NCBI GenBank assembly: GCA_030652635.1 | Contig: JAUSPW010000034.1 | Coordinates: forward strand, 1 to 25,390 | Source of the DNA: Pseudohongiella sp. | GTDB taxonomy: Bacteria; Pseudomonadota; Gammaproteobacteria; Pseudomonadales; Pseudohongiellaceae | Reading direction: 5' to 3' | DNA: 25,390 bases | In this document: positions 8,212 through 16,742 of the stretch, piece after piece | How the letters are laid out: every line of letters begins with the position of its first letter | Numbering within the stretch: the first letter of the stretch is position 1 | Made by a program: the position numbers and the translations under genes | The notes under the pieces: generated by a model | What the model was told of the DNA's origin: nothing | Seen by the model: the letters and a program-made list of their open reading frames with translations, nothing else | Database searches by the model: none

Positions 8212-10045
8212 CGGTCAGTCCCTTATTCTGTTGAAATCGCTTGAACAATTTTTTCAATTTGTTGAGGTCGGGATCAGTCTTTCCATAGATAACTTGATCC
8301 AACTCGACCATCAGCTCTGTCGCCTCTTTTACCAAATCGGGTCTGATTGTGGCAATACGCCGAAGATACGCTGCTGCGGTTTCTCCGGGCAATGATCCTA
8401 GCGTTTGTTTGGCCAAGCTTCTTTCAAACGTGTGATACATCTTTATGGCAGCGGGGACTGGCACAAGGACGCCGCCTCGCATAGACAAGGTTCTTAGGGC
8501 CACAAACAATAAGACCGCAGCCATCAGCCAGACGGGCAATTCACCCAGACCACGCTGCTCTAACCAGAGACTGAACGCATCGGTACGTAGCTCACCCGCT
8601 TCGTCAAAAAACCATCGATCTGACTGATATAAAAAAGCGTCCAGCGCATCACCAGCAGTTACGGTGCCCGGCAGTTGCTTCACATAAAACCACCATCGAT
8701 CACGAAAACTCTGATCAGCTGCAGCCTCTTGCAACCATGCATCCATTCCGATCGTGATACGCTCCGGTGCAACCCAGGCAGTTGGATCGAGCAGTACCCA
8801 GCCCCTACCGGCATACCAAGCTTCTACCCACACATGTGCGTGATACTGATACACACTGAGGTGATTACTTAGCGGATTGAATTCCCCTCCTTGATAACCA
8901 CCGATCACGCGCGCCGGGATACCAGCTGCACGCAATACAAAACTTAAAGCCGACGCGTAGTGTCCACAAAAGCCCTGGCGCTGACTAAACAGAAAGTCAT
9001 CAATACCCTGCTCTGCCATGGCGGGCGGGTTAACTGTGTAGAAAAAATTATTAAGATAAAACTGTTCAAGAACAAACTGGGTTAACACCAGATCGTCCGG
9101 GAACTGCTGCCGCAACGAACCTGCCCATTGCACACTCAAGGGATTGGCGCCTTCAGGCAACTGCAGATTGCGGGCGCGCGTGATGTCATCAAGAGTCATG
9201 TCGACGGCAGACGGTAGCGCGTTCAGCAGGTCTGTGTTGACATACGACGTTACCGGGTAGCGCAAGCGTTGTCGCACCGGAATTCTGTTGACCAGCGCGC
9301 CGCGGGTATCACGGTATACATCGTCTTTGTTAACCCAGGCCTCATTCAGACCATACAACCAGTACGCACGATTAGGCTCTTGTGTAACCTCGTATGACAC
9401 TTGCACCGTGTTCTCTGGCGTCTCTACGGGTGGATCTGCCAGATTGAACTCCAGTTGCGGGTCACGGACCCAGGCTTTGCCATCAAAATTCTCCAGGACA
9501 ACGCCTCGCCAATACAACATCGACATGGGCGGTGGTTGCTGCTCATACTGGCCTTCAAACTTCACACGCAGCGCAAGCTCGGTTGAGGCAACCAGGCGGG
9601 TCACCGAATCAGGCGATAGTCTATCGCTGATGCCGGTCTGCATGACTCCGCTGTTTTGTCGTTCTACCCAGCGCGCACCGGCGCTGGCCAGCAGTCCCAT
9701 CAGCAAAATAAAAACCGGGATGGACAACAGCACGATTGCAAACACCGTTTTAAAACTGTCCATTGCCGAAGACTGCCCAGCACCCTCAAACGTGCGGGCG
9801 CGTGCCGCCACGATAGACACCAACAACAGCATGGTCAGCAACAGTAGATAGACCGCTGCAATCGGCGTTTCAGCATACAAATAACTGCCCATCAACATTA
9901 CAAATGCAGTCAATCGCCATCCGAGTACCAGCGTGATCAAACTTGGCAGAATCAGCCACCAGGCCATGCCCTGAAACGGCGGCAACAACAAAGCCAAACC
10001 AAACAGTAGTGCGCCAGGCACCTCGATTCGACTGGTTTTGGTCAT
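8189..10045 (-). CDS. Transmembrane transglutaminase-like protein, copy 1 (TgpA/DUF3488 type)
   Basis: A 618-residue membrane protein built like Pseudomonas TgpA: hydrophobic N-terminal helices (about 10-115), a long periplasmic part, one helix near 525-545 and a cytoplasmic tail. The transglutaminase-like core shows the catalytic triad: Cys360 in GFCGHYASAL, His404 in YHAHVWVEAW and Asp420 in LLDPTAW. The outer-face location follows from TgpA topology; the substrate is unknown, though envelope protein or peptidoglycan-linked targets have been suggested for the family. Its ATG overlaps the stop of DUF58 copy 1 as ATGA, and its 3' end overlaps the TMEM175-type gene. It is shorter at the N terminus than copy 2 and appears to have fewer membrane helices. 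Function as a protease rather than a cross-linker is also possible. Confidence 0.93.
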   Translation of the reverse strand: MTKTSRIEVPGALLFGLALLLPPFQGMAWWLILPSLITLVLGWRLTAFVMLMGSYLYAETPIAAVYLLLLTMLLLVSIVAARARTFEGAGQSSAMDSFKTVFAIVLLSIPVFILLMGLLASAGARWVERQNSGVMQTGISDRLSPDSVTRLVASTELALRVKFEGQYEQQPPPMSMLYWRGVVLENFDGKAWVRDPQLEFNLADPPVETPENTVQVSYEVTQEPNRAYWLYGLNEAWVNKDDVYRDTRGALVNRIPVRQRLRYPVTSYVNTDLLNALPSAVDMTLDDITRARNLQLPEGANPLSVQWAGSLRQQFPDDLVLTQFVLEQFYLNNFFYTVNPPAMAEQGIDDFLFSQRQGFCGHYASALSFVLRAAGIPARVIGGYQGGEFNPLSNHLSVYQYHAHVWVEAWYAGRGWVLLDPTAWVAPERITIGMDAWLQEAAADQSFRDRWWFYVKQLPGTVTAGDALDAFLYQSDRWFFDEAGELRTDAFSLWLEQRGLGELPVWLMAAVLLFVALRTLSMRGGVLVPVPAAIKMYHTFERSLAKQTLGSLPGETAAAYLRRIATIRPDLVKEATELMVELDQVIYGKTDPDLNKLKKLFKRFQQNKGLTDGDKRVE

Positions 10046-11103
10046 GACGCAGCATCCTGTGGGGACACCTGCTCGGCGGGAAACAGTGCCAGTTCACGCA
10101 ATAAACGATGTTTGTGCGTGTCACCTTTGCCAGACGCTTCAAACACACCCGGCAGTCGTAAGCCAAACACCCGGTGCCGACGACTGAGTTGCAAGATCTG
10201 GTAACACAGACAACTCAGAATCTGTTCGTTATCACGTCCGGCGAACCGGTCGCAGTCCAGGATAATTTCCGGCTGTTCCTCGCGTACAAACTGTTTGGTC
10301 TGCAAACCATGTCCGCGTGCAAGGGATTGCCAATGAATTTGACGTGGGGTATCGCCGGGTTGGTATTCTCTGAGGCCAGAAAAATCGTCGTTGCCACTTT
10401 GCGCGGCAGCTTTGAGCACGCCCGCTTGAGTAACATGACTGTGATAAACGTCCTCCGGGACCTCACAAAAAATGGGTCGAGGGTAAACCAGACAGTGCAT
10501 GGCTAAGTCAGGACGCGACCATGCTCGCCATAGTCCCAGAGGATAGTCACTGGCTATCAACAGGCGTGGCGCCGACATCACCCCGCGCCTGAATGCTGTT
10601 TGTTGCAGTTCAACAGTTGTGCCCAAACCGTGTATCGACTCAATGGATTTCATTGATTGCGACTCAAAACCAATTCCCAACTGGCAATGTTTGCGCTGGG
10701 GCGATGAGGGGGCGAGTTGCAAAACAAACAAGGCTTGCTCGCCTTCAAAACAATGGTGCGAGGCACTCGCACGTCGGGTATTGGCACTTTGAATCAACAA
10801 TCCACTCAGGTTGCGATAGGTCAAAATCAGACAAACAAGAAACAGACTCAACATCAGACTGGCTAACAAAACTGCAACAACATTGCGCTGTGCTAATGCA
10901 ATCAATGAAATGGCCAGTGCCGCGATTCCTATCAGGGCGCCTTGCGGAGTAGGCAGAATAAAAATGGTTCGGCGGCCCAGTGCCAGCGCAGACATCGGAG
11001 GCACCCGCTTGTTCAGCCAGCGAGTGTGCCGGCCTTGCCAGCGTTTTGACAGCCGTCCGATCAATGAGAGCCGGGCAGCACGTTGACCGATGCCAGTATC
11101 CAT
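10042..11103 (-). CDS. DUF58 membrane protein, copy 1
   Basis: A 353-residue protein with two membrane helices near residues 58-98 (ALIGIAALAISLIAL and following), then a beta-rich region and the DUF58 C-terminal domain carrying REYQPGDTPRQIHW and SLARG at about 243-262. DUF58 is related to von Willebrand A folds, but the metal-ion site (D-x-S-x-S) is replaced here by DCDRF near residue 280, as is common in this family branch. DUF58 proteins are encoded beside MoxR ATPases and are thought to act as their partners or adaptors. The start overlaps the end of MoxR copy 1 by 43 bases, and the stop overlaps transglutaminase copy 1 by four bases. Both DUF58 copies start M-D-T and share the IxILPTxQG stretch. 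Confidence 0.93.
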   Translation of the reverse strand: MDTGIGQRAARLSLIGRLSKRWQGRHTRWLNKRVPPMSALALGRRTIFILPTPQGALIGIAALAISLIALAQRNVVAVLLASLMLSLFLVCLILTYRNLSGLLIQSANTRRASASHHCFEGEQALFVLQLAPSSPQRKHCQLGIGFESQSMKSIESIHGLGTTVELQQTAFRRGVMSAPRLLIASDYPLGLWRAWSRPDLAMHCLVYPRPIFCEVPEDVYHSHVTQAGVLKAAAQSGNDDFSGLREYQPGDTPRQIHWQSLARGHGLQTKQFVREEQPEIILDCDRFAGRDNEQILSCLCYQILQLSRRHRVFGLRLPGVFEASGKGDTHKHRLLRELALFPAEQVSPQDAAS

Positions 11104-12002
11104 GAACCCAAGCCACCTTGTTCTGTGTCTGAAAACGCTGTTAAACCCTCTGTGTGTGCCTGCAGGCGGTGTTCTGCTACGGCAGCAAAAACAGCCTGCA
11201 CATCATCTGAGCTCACATAGTCCCGTCCTTGCATCAATGCATAACAACTGGCTGCCCGCATAATCGCCATGCCGCCACGAGGCGACAGCCCTTCGCGAAA
11301 GTGCTTGTGGTTGCGAGTAAACGCAATGAGTCGTTGTACATAATCCAACAATACTTCGCTGACATGGATGTTTGCCAGTGCGTCGCGAATCTCATACAAG
11401 TCACTATCACTCAAACATGATTCAGACACCTGTTGGTGGTGTCTGACGGCAAACGCTTTTAGCAGTTCCCGTTCTGCTCCGGCATCCGGGTAACCCAGCG
11501 ACAGACACATCAAAAACCGATCAGTCTGAGACTCTGGCAATGGATAAGTACCGGCCAGATTAGAAGGGTTTTGGGTAGCAATCACAAAAAACGGTTCTGG
11601 CAATGCGCGCGTTTCGCCATCCAGAGTGACTTGCCCTTCTTCCATTGCTTCAAGCAAAGCACTTTGTGTGCGCGGCGTGGCTCGATTGATTTCATCGGCC
11701 ATCAGTAACTGACAAAACACCGGGCCTTCGCGAAAGCTGAAGTTACCGTTTGCAGGGTCAAAAACCGAGCCACCCAATATGTCTGCGGGTAACAAATCAC
11801 TGGTGAACTGAATACGTTTAAATGACAAACCCAGCACACCTGCCAACGCTTGCGCGAGGGTGGTTTTGCCCATGCCCGGCAGATCTTCCAATAACAGATG
11901 ACCGCCTGCCAGCAAACAACACATTGCCAGTTTGACTTGCTGCTCCTTGCCCAACACAATTTTATTGATGCTGTTCAGCGCGTGATTGATTCTGGTTTGC
12001 AT
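11061..12002 (-). CDS. MoxR-family AAA+ ATPase, copy 1
   Basis: A 313-residue soluble ATPase, normal MoxR length. Walker A is in DLPGMGKTT (40-48), Walker B is DEINR (103-107), sensor 1 is in FFVIATQNP and an arginine-rich SPRGG motif lies in the lid region. MoxR proteins are chaperone-like ATPases that act with membrane or von Willebrand-type partners to mature or activate them; here the partners are presumably the adjacent DUF58 and transglutaminase products. It begins 34 bases after the stop of transglutaminase copy 2, so the second module continues the same transcript. The nearest ribosome-site match (AGGGA) is 14 bases from the ATG, a long spacing. It closely resembles MoxR copy 2 with no gaps over the first 117 residues (about 70% identical by eye). 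Confidence 0.95.
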   Translation of the reverse strand: MQTRINHALNSINKIVLGKEQQVKLAMCCLLAGGHLLLEDLPGMGKTTLAQALAGVLGLSFKRIQFTSDLLPADILGGSVFDPANGNFSFREGPVFCQLLMADEINRATPRTQSALLEAMEEGQVTLDGETRALPEPFFVIATQNPSNLAGTYPLPESQTDRFLMCLSLGYPDAGAERELLKAFAVRHHQQVSESCLSDSDLYEIRDALANIHVSEVLLDYVQRLIAFTRNHKHFREGLSPRGGMAIMRAASCYALMQGRDYVSSDDVQAVFAAVAEHRLQAHTEGLTAFSDTEQGGLGSWILASVNVLPGSH

Positions 12003-12036
12003 GATGATGAGTGTATTCCCTTAACAGCCGGCCAGT

Positions 12037-14076
12037 TCAACTGCTTTGTTTGTTTGCGCGCGCCAGTTGCCGACTCAGGCGCTTTAGGCGGGTGGAAAGT
12101 GCGCGCAGTTCATTCTTGATGAGCACATTATGGCTATCCATGCTTGATCGGTACATCATTTGATTGATATCCCGGGCGCAGGCATCCAGCTCATCACGAC
12201 ACTCAGGATTGTTTTGAGCCAATCGCTGAAAAAATGTGTAAGCGCCTTCTCTAGGAACTCTGGCCAGTTTAGTGCCTGAAAAGGAATTCATAAACTGCAA
12301 ACAGGTGTCTACGACCGGATCATGTCGGCGACGATTCTTGAACATGCTGCCAGCAACAACTGCCGCAAGGATCAACACTAACATCACCACCATGATCGCG
12401 GGCAGCCACTTAACGCGCGACGCTCCGACCAGACTCTCAAGAAACGCCAACTGCGTGGTTTCGTCATAACTGAGCACCCAGCGATTCCAGGAGTACTCAA
12501 GCGAGTCCATACGCAAGCGCAGGGCGTTTAACCACGGCCTGTCCATCAGTAACAGCATGGCAAACGCAGGATCCTGTAAAGTCTGCTCATTCTGTCTCAT
12601 CAGCATTTCCGCACCTTGCTCAATGCGGTCCGGCGCTACCCATGCTGTTGGATCAAGCTGTTGCCAACCTACACCTTCAAACCAGGCTTCAACCCACGCG
12701 TGTGCGTTGTACTGATACACAATCAGGTAGTCCTCAAAGCGATTGTGCTCTGCACCTTGATACCCTACGACCACCCGGGCGGGAATACCGGCAGCCCGCA
12801 ACATAAATGTCAAAGCGCCCGCATAGTGCTCACAAAACCCTTGCTGGCTGTCAAACAGGAAATCATCAATGCTGTTGTCCGGCATCAAAGGTGGATACAA
12901 GGTGTAGAAGTACTGTTCTGTGCGAAAGCGACTGAGCATCGCGTTCGCCAGCTGCCTGTCATCGCTGTACTGCGCACGCATTTGTTGCGCGAGCTCCCGG
13001 GCTCTGGGATTGCCATCCTCTGGCAAGCGCAGTGCTCTGTTGCGCGCGCGCTGCCCAAGTATCAAATCCGACGGCACATCTGTGTATGAGCGCACGTCAT
13101 AACGAAATCGCTGTACAACCGGACGTGAGACATTCAGCACATTGTAGTTATCGAGAAACACCCCAGGCTGATTTACATCCGGCACATTGATCGCATACAA
13201 CCAGTTCTGCTGAGTAGGTTCCATGATGATGCTGTAGTCCAACGCAGCTTGGCTGCTATCACTTTGATAGTCGCGATCCTGTCGTGGGCCAATCGTAAAA
13301 TAATTGCGCGACCACGTGCTGCCATCAAAATCTTCCAACACCAGGCCTCGCCAATACAATTGCTGGGGCGATGGGATGTTGCCAGTGAACTTGACCCTGA
13401 ACGCAATTTCTGTCGAGCGCGCCAGTTCACTGATTTCACCAGGTGACATGCGATCGCTGACGCCGGTAGCGCTGGCGGTGCTTGGCTGGGTCACCGACCA
13501 AAGTGGCGAAATTCTTGGTACCGTAACAAACAGTATCAACATCAGCGGCAAGGCTTGCAGCATCAGAATACCTGCCAGGCGCAGATTACGCAGCTGTTCG
13601 ATCCGACCGTCGGTAAAATCAGGCGCGCGGTTCAATGAAATTAACGATGCCAAGATCAGCAGCGCTACCATTAAATTGTAGGCACCTGACAAGATGGATT
13701 GTGAATAAATAAATCCCGCCATCAATAACAAAAATGCCAGGGTATTGACGATGTAGATATCACGCCGGTAGCGCATCTCCAATAACTTTAACAGGCAACC
13801 ACTGATCAATAGAATCACGGTGCCATCAATACTCAGCCCCTCTCCACCATACTGCACGATTGTTGCTGTTGCGACTGCAAACAATGCAACCGCCCGGACG
13901 GCACGACCAGGGTAATTCGCCCGGCCAATATAGATCAGCCAGCGCCAGGTCAAACACACCCCCGCCAACACAATCAACCAGACTGGCATACGCGTTAGAT
14001 GCGGCAAAATAAGCAGCACCATCACGGATAATATCCAGATCAGCGCAGTTCTCGGGATAACAGCGTTTACGACCAT
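12037..14076 (-). CDS. Transmembrane transglutaminase-like protein, copy 2 (TgpA/DUF3488 type)
   Basis: A 679-residue paralog of the downstream transglutaminase. Five or six N-terminal helices fill about residues 8-195, followed by a periplasmic domain, a helix near 555-575 and a basic tail of about 100 residues. The triad is Cys415 (GFCEHYAGAL), His459 (YNAHAWVEAW) and Asp475 (QLDPTAW); the Cys-His and His-Asp spacings, 44 and 16, equal those of copy 1. A SDRMSPGEISELARSTEIAF stretch before the core matches SDRLSPDSVTRLVASTELAL of copy 1, so the similarity extends beyond the catalytic domain. It overlaps DUF58 copy 2 by ten bases. Both copies appear catalytically intact, which argues against simple redundancy followed by decay. 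Confidence 0.93.
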   Translation of the reverse strand: MVVNAVIPRTALIWILSVMVLLILPHLTRMPVWLIVLAGVCLTWRWLIYIGRANYPGRAVRAVALFAVATATIVQYGGEGLSIDGTVILLISGCLLKLLEMRYRRDIYIVNTLAFLLLMAGFIYSQSILSGAYNLMVALLILASLISLNRAPDFTDGRIEQLRNLRLAGILMLQALPLMLILFVTVPRISPLWSVTQPSTASATGVSDRMSPGEISELARSTEIAFRVKFTGNIPSPQQLYWRGLVLEDFDGSTWSRNYFTIGPRQDRDYQSDSSQAALDYSIIMEPTQQNWLYAINVPDVNQPGVFLDNYNVLNVSRPVVQRFRYDVRSYTDVPSDLILGQRARNRALRLPEDGNPRARELAQQMRAQYSDDRQLANAMLSRFRTEQYFYTLYPPLMPDNSIDDFLFDSQQGFCEHYAGALTFMLRAAGIPARVVVGYQGAEHNRFEDYLIVYQYNAHAWVEAWFEGVGWQQLDPTAWVAPDRIEQGAEMLMRQNEQTLQDPAFAMLLLMDRPWLNALRLRMDSLEYSWNRWVLSYDETTQLAFLESLVGASRVKWLPAIMVVMLVLILAAVVAGSMFKNRRRHDPVVDTCLQFMNSFSGTKLARVPREGAYTFFQRLAQNNPECRDELDACARDINQMMYRSSMDSHNVLIKNELRALSTRLKRLSRQLARANKQSS

Positions 14077-15095
14077 AACGCCAGCGCCTCCAGCAGTTTA
14101 CGGCGATGTTCTTCACCACGGTCAGGCGCAAACTCCTGCCCAGGCAGGCGCAGACCAAAATCAACATCGCGCGCCGACAGTTGCAACACCTGATAACACA
14201 AGCAAGAAAGACGGGTTTCCAAGTCAAGTCCCGAAAACTGTGTCCAGTCGAGCATCACGTTGAAATCACAAGGATCAACAAACTGTTTGGTTTTTAGGCC
14301 TTGCCCGCGTGCCAGCGTTTTCCAGGCAATCTGACGTTTGGAATCCCCCGGTTGATAGTTGCGCAGGCCATAGAAGTCCTCGTTACCGGGGACGCTGGCA
14401 AGGTTGTCAGCGCTGTCTCCTGCCCCCGACGATGCGGGCAACTCACACACCTGTGGCCGCGGATACACCAGACACTGCAAATCAAGATCAGGTCGCGACC
14501 AAGCCTCCCACAGACCCAGAGGGTACGCTGTTTTAACCATTAAGCGCGGGGCTTTAAACAGCCCCCGTTGGGGGGCTTTGACCGCCAGAAAAACCTCGGT
14601 AGTGAGGCTGTGATTCAGATTCGCTATCTGACCGTTGTACTTATTTTTGGCAGACGACTTATTATCTGTTTTTGTGTGACTGGCCGTATCAGCCACACCC
14701 ACGTCAATCGCTTCGCGGATACGTTTATCGTCACGCTGAACAATGATTTTGAACACGGCACTGTCGCCGGCAAAACACGCCTCTGCACCATGACCACGCA
14801 GTGTGATGCCTTGCAAGTTCATAAAGGTATGCACCAGAGTCAGCAGAAAAACCCCTGTCATCAAAAAGGACAGCGCAAACGCCAGGCTCAGTGCGTAATT
14901 GATGGCAGCCACAAACACCACGACTGACGTGATAACAAACAACAACCCCTGCCCCGTCGGTAAAATGTAAATGTTACGGCCGCCCAGTCTCACCAATGCC
15001 TGCGCAGGCGCTCGCCGAGACAACCAGTCCAGATGCCAGCGTTCAAACCGCTGTTGTATCAAGCTGAGAAAACGTCGACGGTATTGAGTATCCAC
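14067..15095 (-). CDS. DUF58 membrane protein, copy 2
   Basis: A 342-residue DUF58 protein with two N-terminal helices (about 52-95), a middle beta region and the conserved C-terminal block NYQPGDSKRQIAWKTLARG. The position of the von Willebrand metal site reads DWTQF, so no MIDAS site is present. Compared with copy 1 it carries a short polar stretch near residues 130-160 (TDNKSSAKNKYNG) that looks like a loop insertion or a diverged loop. The start overlaps the end of MoxR copy 2 by 37 bases, nearly the same arrangement as copy 1, which supports duplication of the whole module. Likely role: membrane partner of MoxR copy 2. Confidence 0.93.
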   Translation of the reverse strand: MDTQYRRRFLSLIQQRFERWHLDWLSRRAPAQALVRLGGRNIYILPTGQGLLFVITSVVVFVAAINYALSLAFALSFLMTGVFLLTLVHTFMNLQGITLRGHGAEACFAGDSAVFKIIVQRDDKRIREAIDVGVADTASHTKTDNKSSAKNKYNGQIANLNHSLTTEVFLAVKAPQRGLFKAPRLMVKTAYPLGLWEAWSRPDLDLQCLVYPRPQVCELPASSGAGDSADNLASVPGNEDFYGLRNYQPGDSKRQIAWKTLARGQGLKTKQFVDPCDFNVMLDWTQFSGLDLETRLSCLCYQVLQLSARDVDFGLRLPGQEFAPDRGEEHRRKLLEALALWS

Positions 15096-15982
15096 TGGCT
15101 TGCTGTTTCACCTGATTGACGATGGTTGGCACTTCTGGCTTGCAAACGGTGTTCGGCGACTGACGGGAAAATAGCCTGCACATCTTCGGGAATGACATGA
15201 TCACGGCCGGACATCAAGGCAAAGGTTTTGGCAGCCCTGATCAACGCGATCCCTCCACGGGGTGACAGCCCTGCCAAAAACCGCTCATTGTCGCGGGTAC
15301 AGGCAATCAAACGCTGCACATAATCCAGCAGGTATGCGCTACATTTGACGCTGGTGGCCAACGCCCGCCATTCAGCCAGCGCAGCCGCTTCAAAACACTG
15401 TCGGACGTTGATCAGCGAACTGCGCTGTTCCGCACGCTCAAGCAATATGCGTTCGGCGGCAGGGTCCGGGTATCCCAATGTCAATCGCATCAAGAAGCGG
15501 TCAGATTGTGATTCAGGTAAGGGATATGTCCCCGCCAGACTGACTGGATTTTGTGTCGCAATCACAAAAAACGGTGTTGGCAGCACTCTGGTTTGACCTT
15601 CGATGGTGACCTGCGCCTCTTCCATGGCTTCTAACAAAGCACTCTGGGTTTTGGGAGTGGCGCGATTGATTTCATCAGCCAGAAGCAGCTGACAAAACAC
15701 CGGGCCCTCATGAAAAACAAAACTGCCAGTGGCTGTCTCGTAAACAGACACGCCCAGGATATCTGCGGGCAACAAATCACTGGTGAATTGAACACGCCTG
15801 AATGCCAGACCAAACACTTTTGCCAGCGAATGCGCCAAGGTGGTTTTACCCATGCCAGGCAAGTCCTCGATCAGCAGATGACCACCGGAGAGCAGGCAAC
15901 ATAAAGCCAATCTGATCTGCTGATCCTTTCCCAATACAACTGAACCAATTTCTGCCAGCGCCTGATCAATCTTTGCCTGCAT
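15059..15982 (-). CDS. MoxR-family AAA+ ATPase, copy 2
   Basis: A 307-residue MoxR ATPase and the first gene of the seven-gene operon. Walker A lies in DLPGMGKTT (40-48) and Walker B is DEINR (103-107), followed by FFVIATQNP and SPRGG. The frame extends upstream to 16135, but the ATG at 15982 is preferred: it has an AAGGAA ribosome site seven bases upstream (plus-strand 15990-15995), it gives the same N terminus as MoxR copy 1 (MQxxIxxAL), and the upstream extension is basic and unrelated to the family. It is divergent from the membrane-protein gene at 16119, sharing a 136-base control region with palindromes. Confidence 0.95.
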   Translation of the reverse strand: MQAKIDQALAEIGSVVLGKDQQIRLALCCLLSGGHLLIEDLPGMGKTTLAHSLAKVFGLAFRRVQFTSDLLPADILGVSVYETATGSFVFHEGPVFCQLLLADEINRATPKTQSALLEAMEEAQVTIEGQTRVLPTPFFVIATQNPVSLAGTYPLPESQSDRFLMRLTLGYPDPAAERILLERAEQRSSLINVRQCFEAAALAEWRALATSVKCSAYLLDYVQRLIACTRDNERFLAGLSPRGGIALIRAAKTFALMSGRDHVIPEDVQAIFPSVAEHRLQARSANHRQSGETASQWILNTVDVFSA

Positions 15983-16118
15983 GCAACATTTCCTTTTCCG
16001 GTGAACCAGAGACGCACAAAAGCGATGAGTGTAGCGCGAGTGATATAAATCAGGCTTTTCTTTTTTCACTTTACGATATAAAGTACTTTCATTACCAAGC
16101 ATAACAGGACAAAACACC
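15983..16118. promoter_or_regulatory. Divergent promoter region between the MoxR operon and the winged-helix operon
   Basis: This 136-base gap must carry the start signals of both divergent operons. It is AT-rich in the middle (16041-16095) and holds TATA-like stretches such as TTTATATC on the minus strand and GATATAAAG on the plus strand within the palindrome cluster. I cannot fix -35/-10 pairs with confidence. The near-edge parts hold the ribosome sites of both genes (AAGGAA for the MoxR gene, AGGA at 16106-16109 for the GTG-started gene). Confidence 0.6.
16068..16089. promoter_or_regulatory. Nested palindromes, candidate operator
   Basis: ACTTTA (16068-16073) and TAAAGT (16079-16084) form a perfect 6+6 inverted repeat with a five-base spacer. 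The second arm is shared with a perfect ten-base palindrome AAAGTACTTT (16080-16089). The result is three ACTTT/AAAGT half-sites in 22 bases, lying over the TATA-like region between divergent genes. This is the layout expected for a dimeric repressor; the winged-helix protein encoded at 16732-17121 is the obvious local candidate. Binding is inferred only. Confidence 0.5.
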
Positions 16119-16742
16119 GTGCCAATTCCTTCCAAAACAAGGTTACCGCCCGATATTCAAGGCTCAGAACCCATCAGTCTGGCTGAGCGCGCAGAGGACA
16201 ACCTGCGCTTTATCCGGTCAACCATGGAGAATGCTGCTGTATTTACGGGCCTGTCAGGCATTGGTTACATGCTGACCGGTATCACGGCCCTGCTGGCAGC
16301 ATGGTTTGCTGCCCGGCAACAGGATCCCGAGATCTGGTTTGCAATCTGGATGGGTGAACTGGCGCTGGCCACGACGCTGGCGTCCAGTTTTACCTGGTTC
16401 AAGACGCAACAACAGGGTCGTTCCCTGCGACAGATCACGATTAAAAAACTGGTGTCGGCATTTTTACCCGCAATGCTGGCAGGCGCCCTCTTATCACTGG
16501 TGTTCTTTCGCGAGCAACTCATCACACTATTGCCGGGTGTCTGGTTGAGCCTGTATGGCGCGGCCGTCATTACTGCAGGTGCCTGGTCAATTCGAATACT
16601 GCCAATCATGGGCGCTATGTTTATGGTGCTCGGGGCGCTCGCTCTGCTTTCGCCAATCTCGACAGACTGGTTGATGGCCATTGGTTTTGGTGGTCTGCAT
16701 ATTGTGTTTGGCATTGTGATCTGGAGGCATTATGGCGGCTAA
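16119..16742 (+). CDS. Conserved small integral membrane protein
   Basis: A 207-residue protein, probably starting at GTG with AGGA nine bases upstream. After a cytoplasmic N terminus with LAERAEDNLRFIRSTMENAAVFT, about six membrane helices follow (near 50-67, 72-92, 108-128, 133-150, 155-178, 183-203). No catalytic motif is visible. I recall similar proteins next to winged-helix regulators in other bacteria, but no function is known to me. Its end overlaps the start of the regulator gene by 11 bases, so the two are translationally coupled, and both precede a large membrane protein. It may be a sensor or a target of the regulator, which is inference. Confidence 0.8.
   Translation: MPIPSKTRLPPDIQGSEPISLAERAEDNLRFIRSTMENAAVFTGLSGIGYMLTGITALLAAWFAARQQDPEIWFAIWMGELALATTLASSFTWFKTQQQGRSLRQITIKKLVSAFLPAMLAGALLSLVFFREQLITLLPGVWLSLYGAAVITAGAWSIRILPIMGAMFMVLGALALLSPISTDWLMAIGFGGLHIVFGIVIWRHYGG

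Noticed and set aside
15983..16135. Longer N terminus for MoxR copy 2
   Set aside because: The extension is basic, unlike any MoxR N terminus, and the ATG at 15982 has a good ribosome site and matches the paralog's start.
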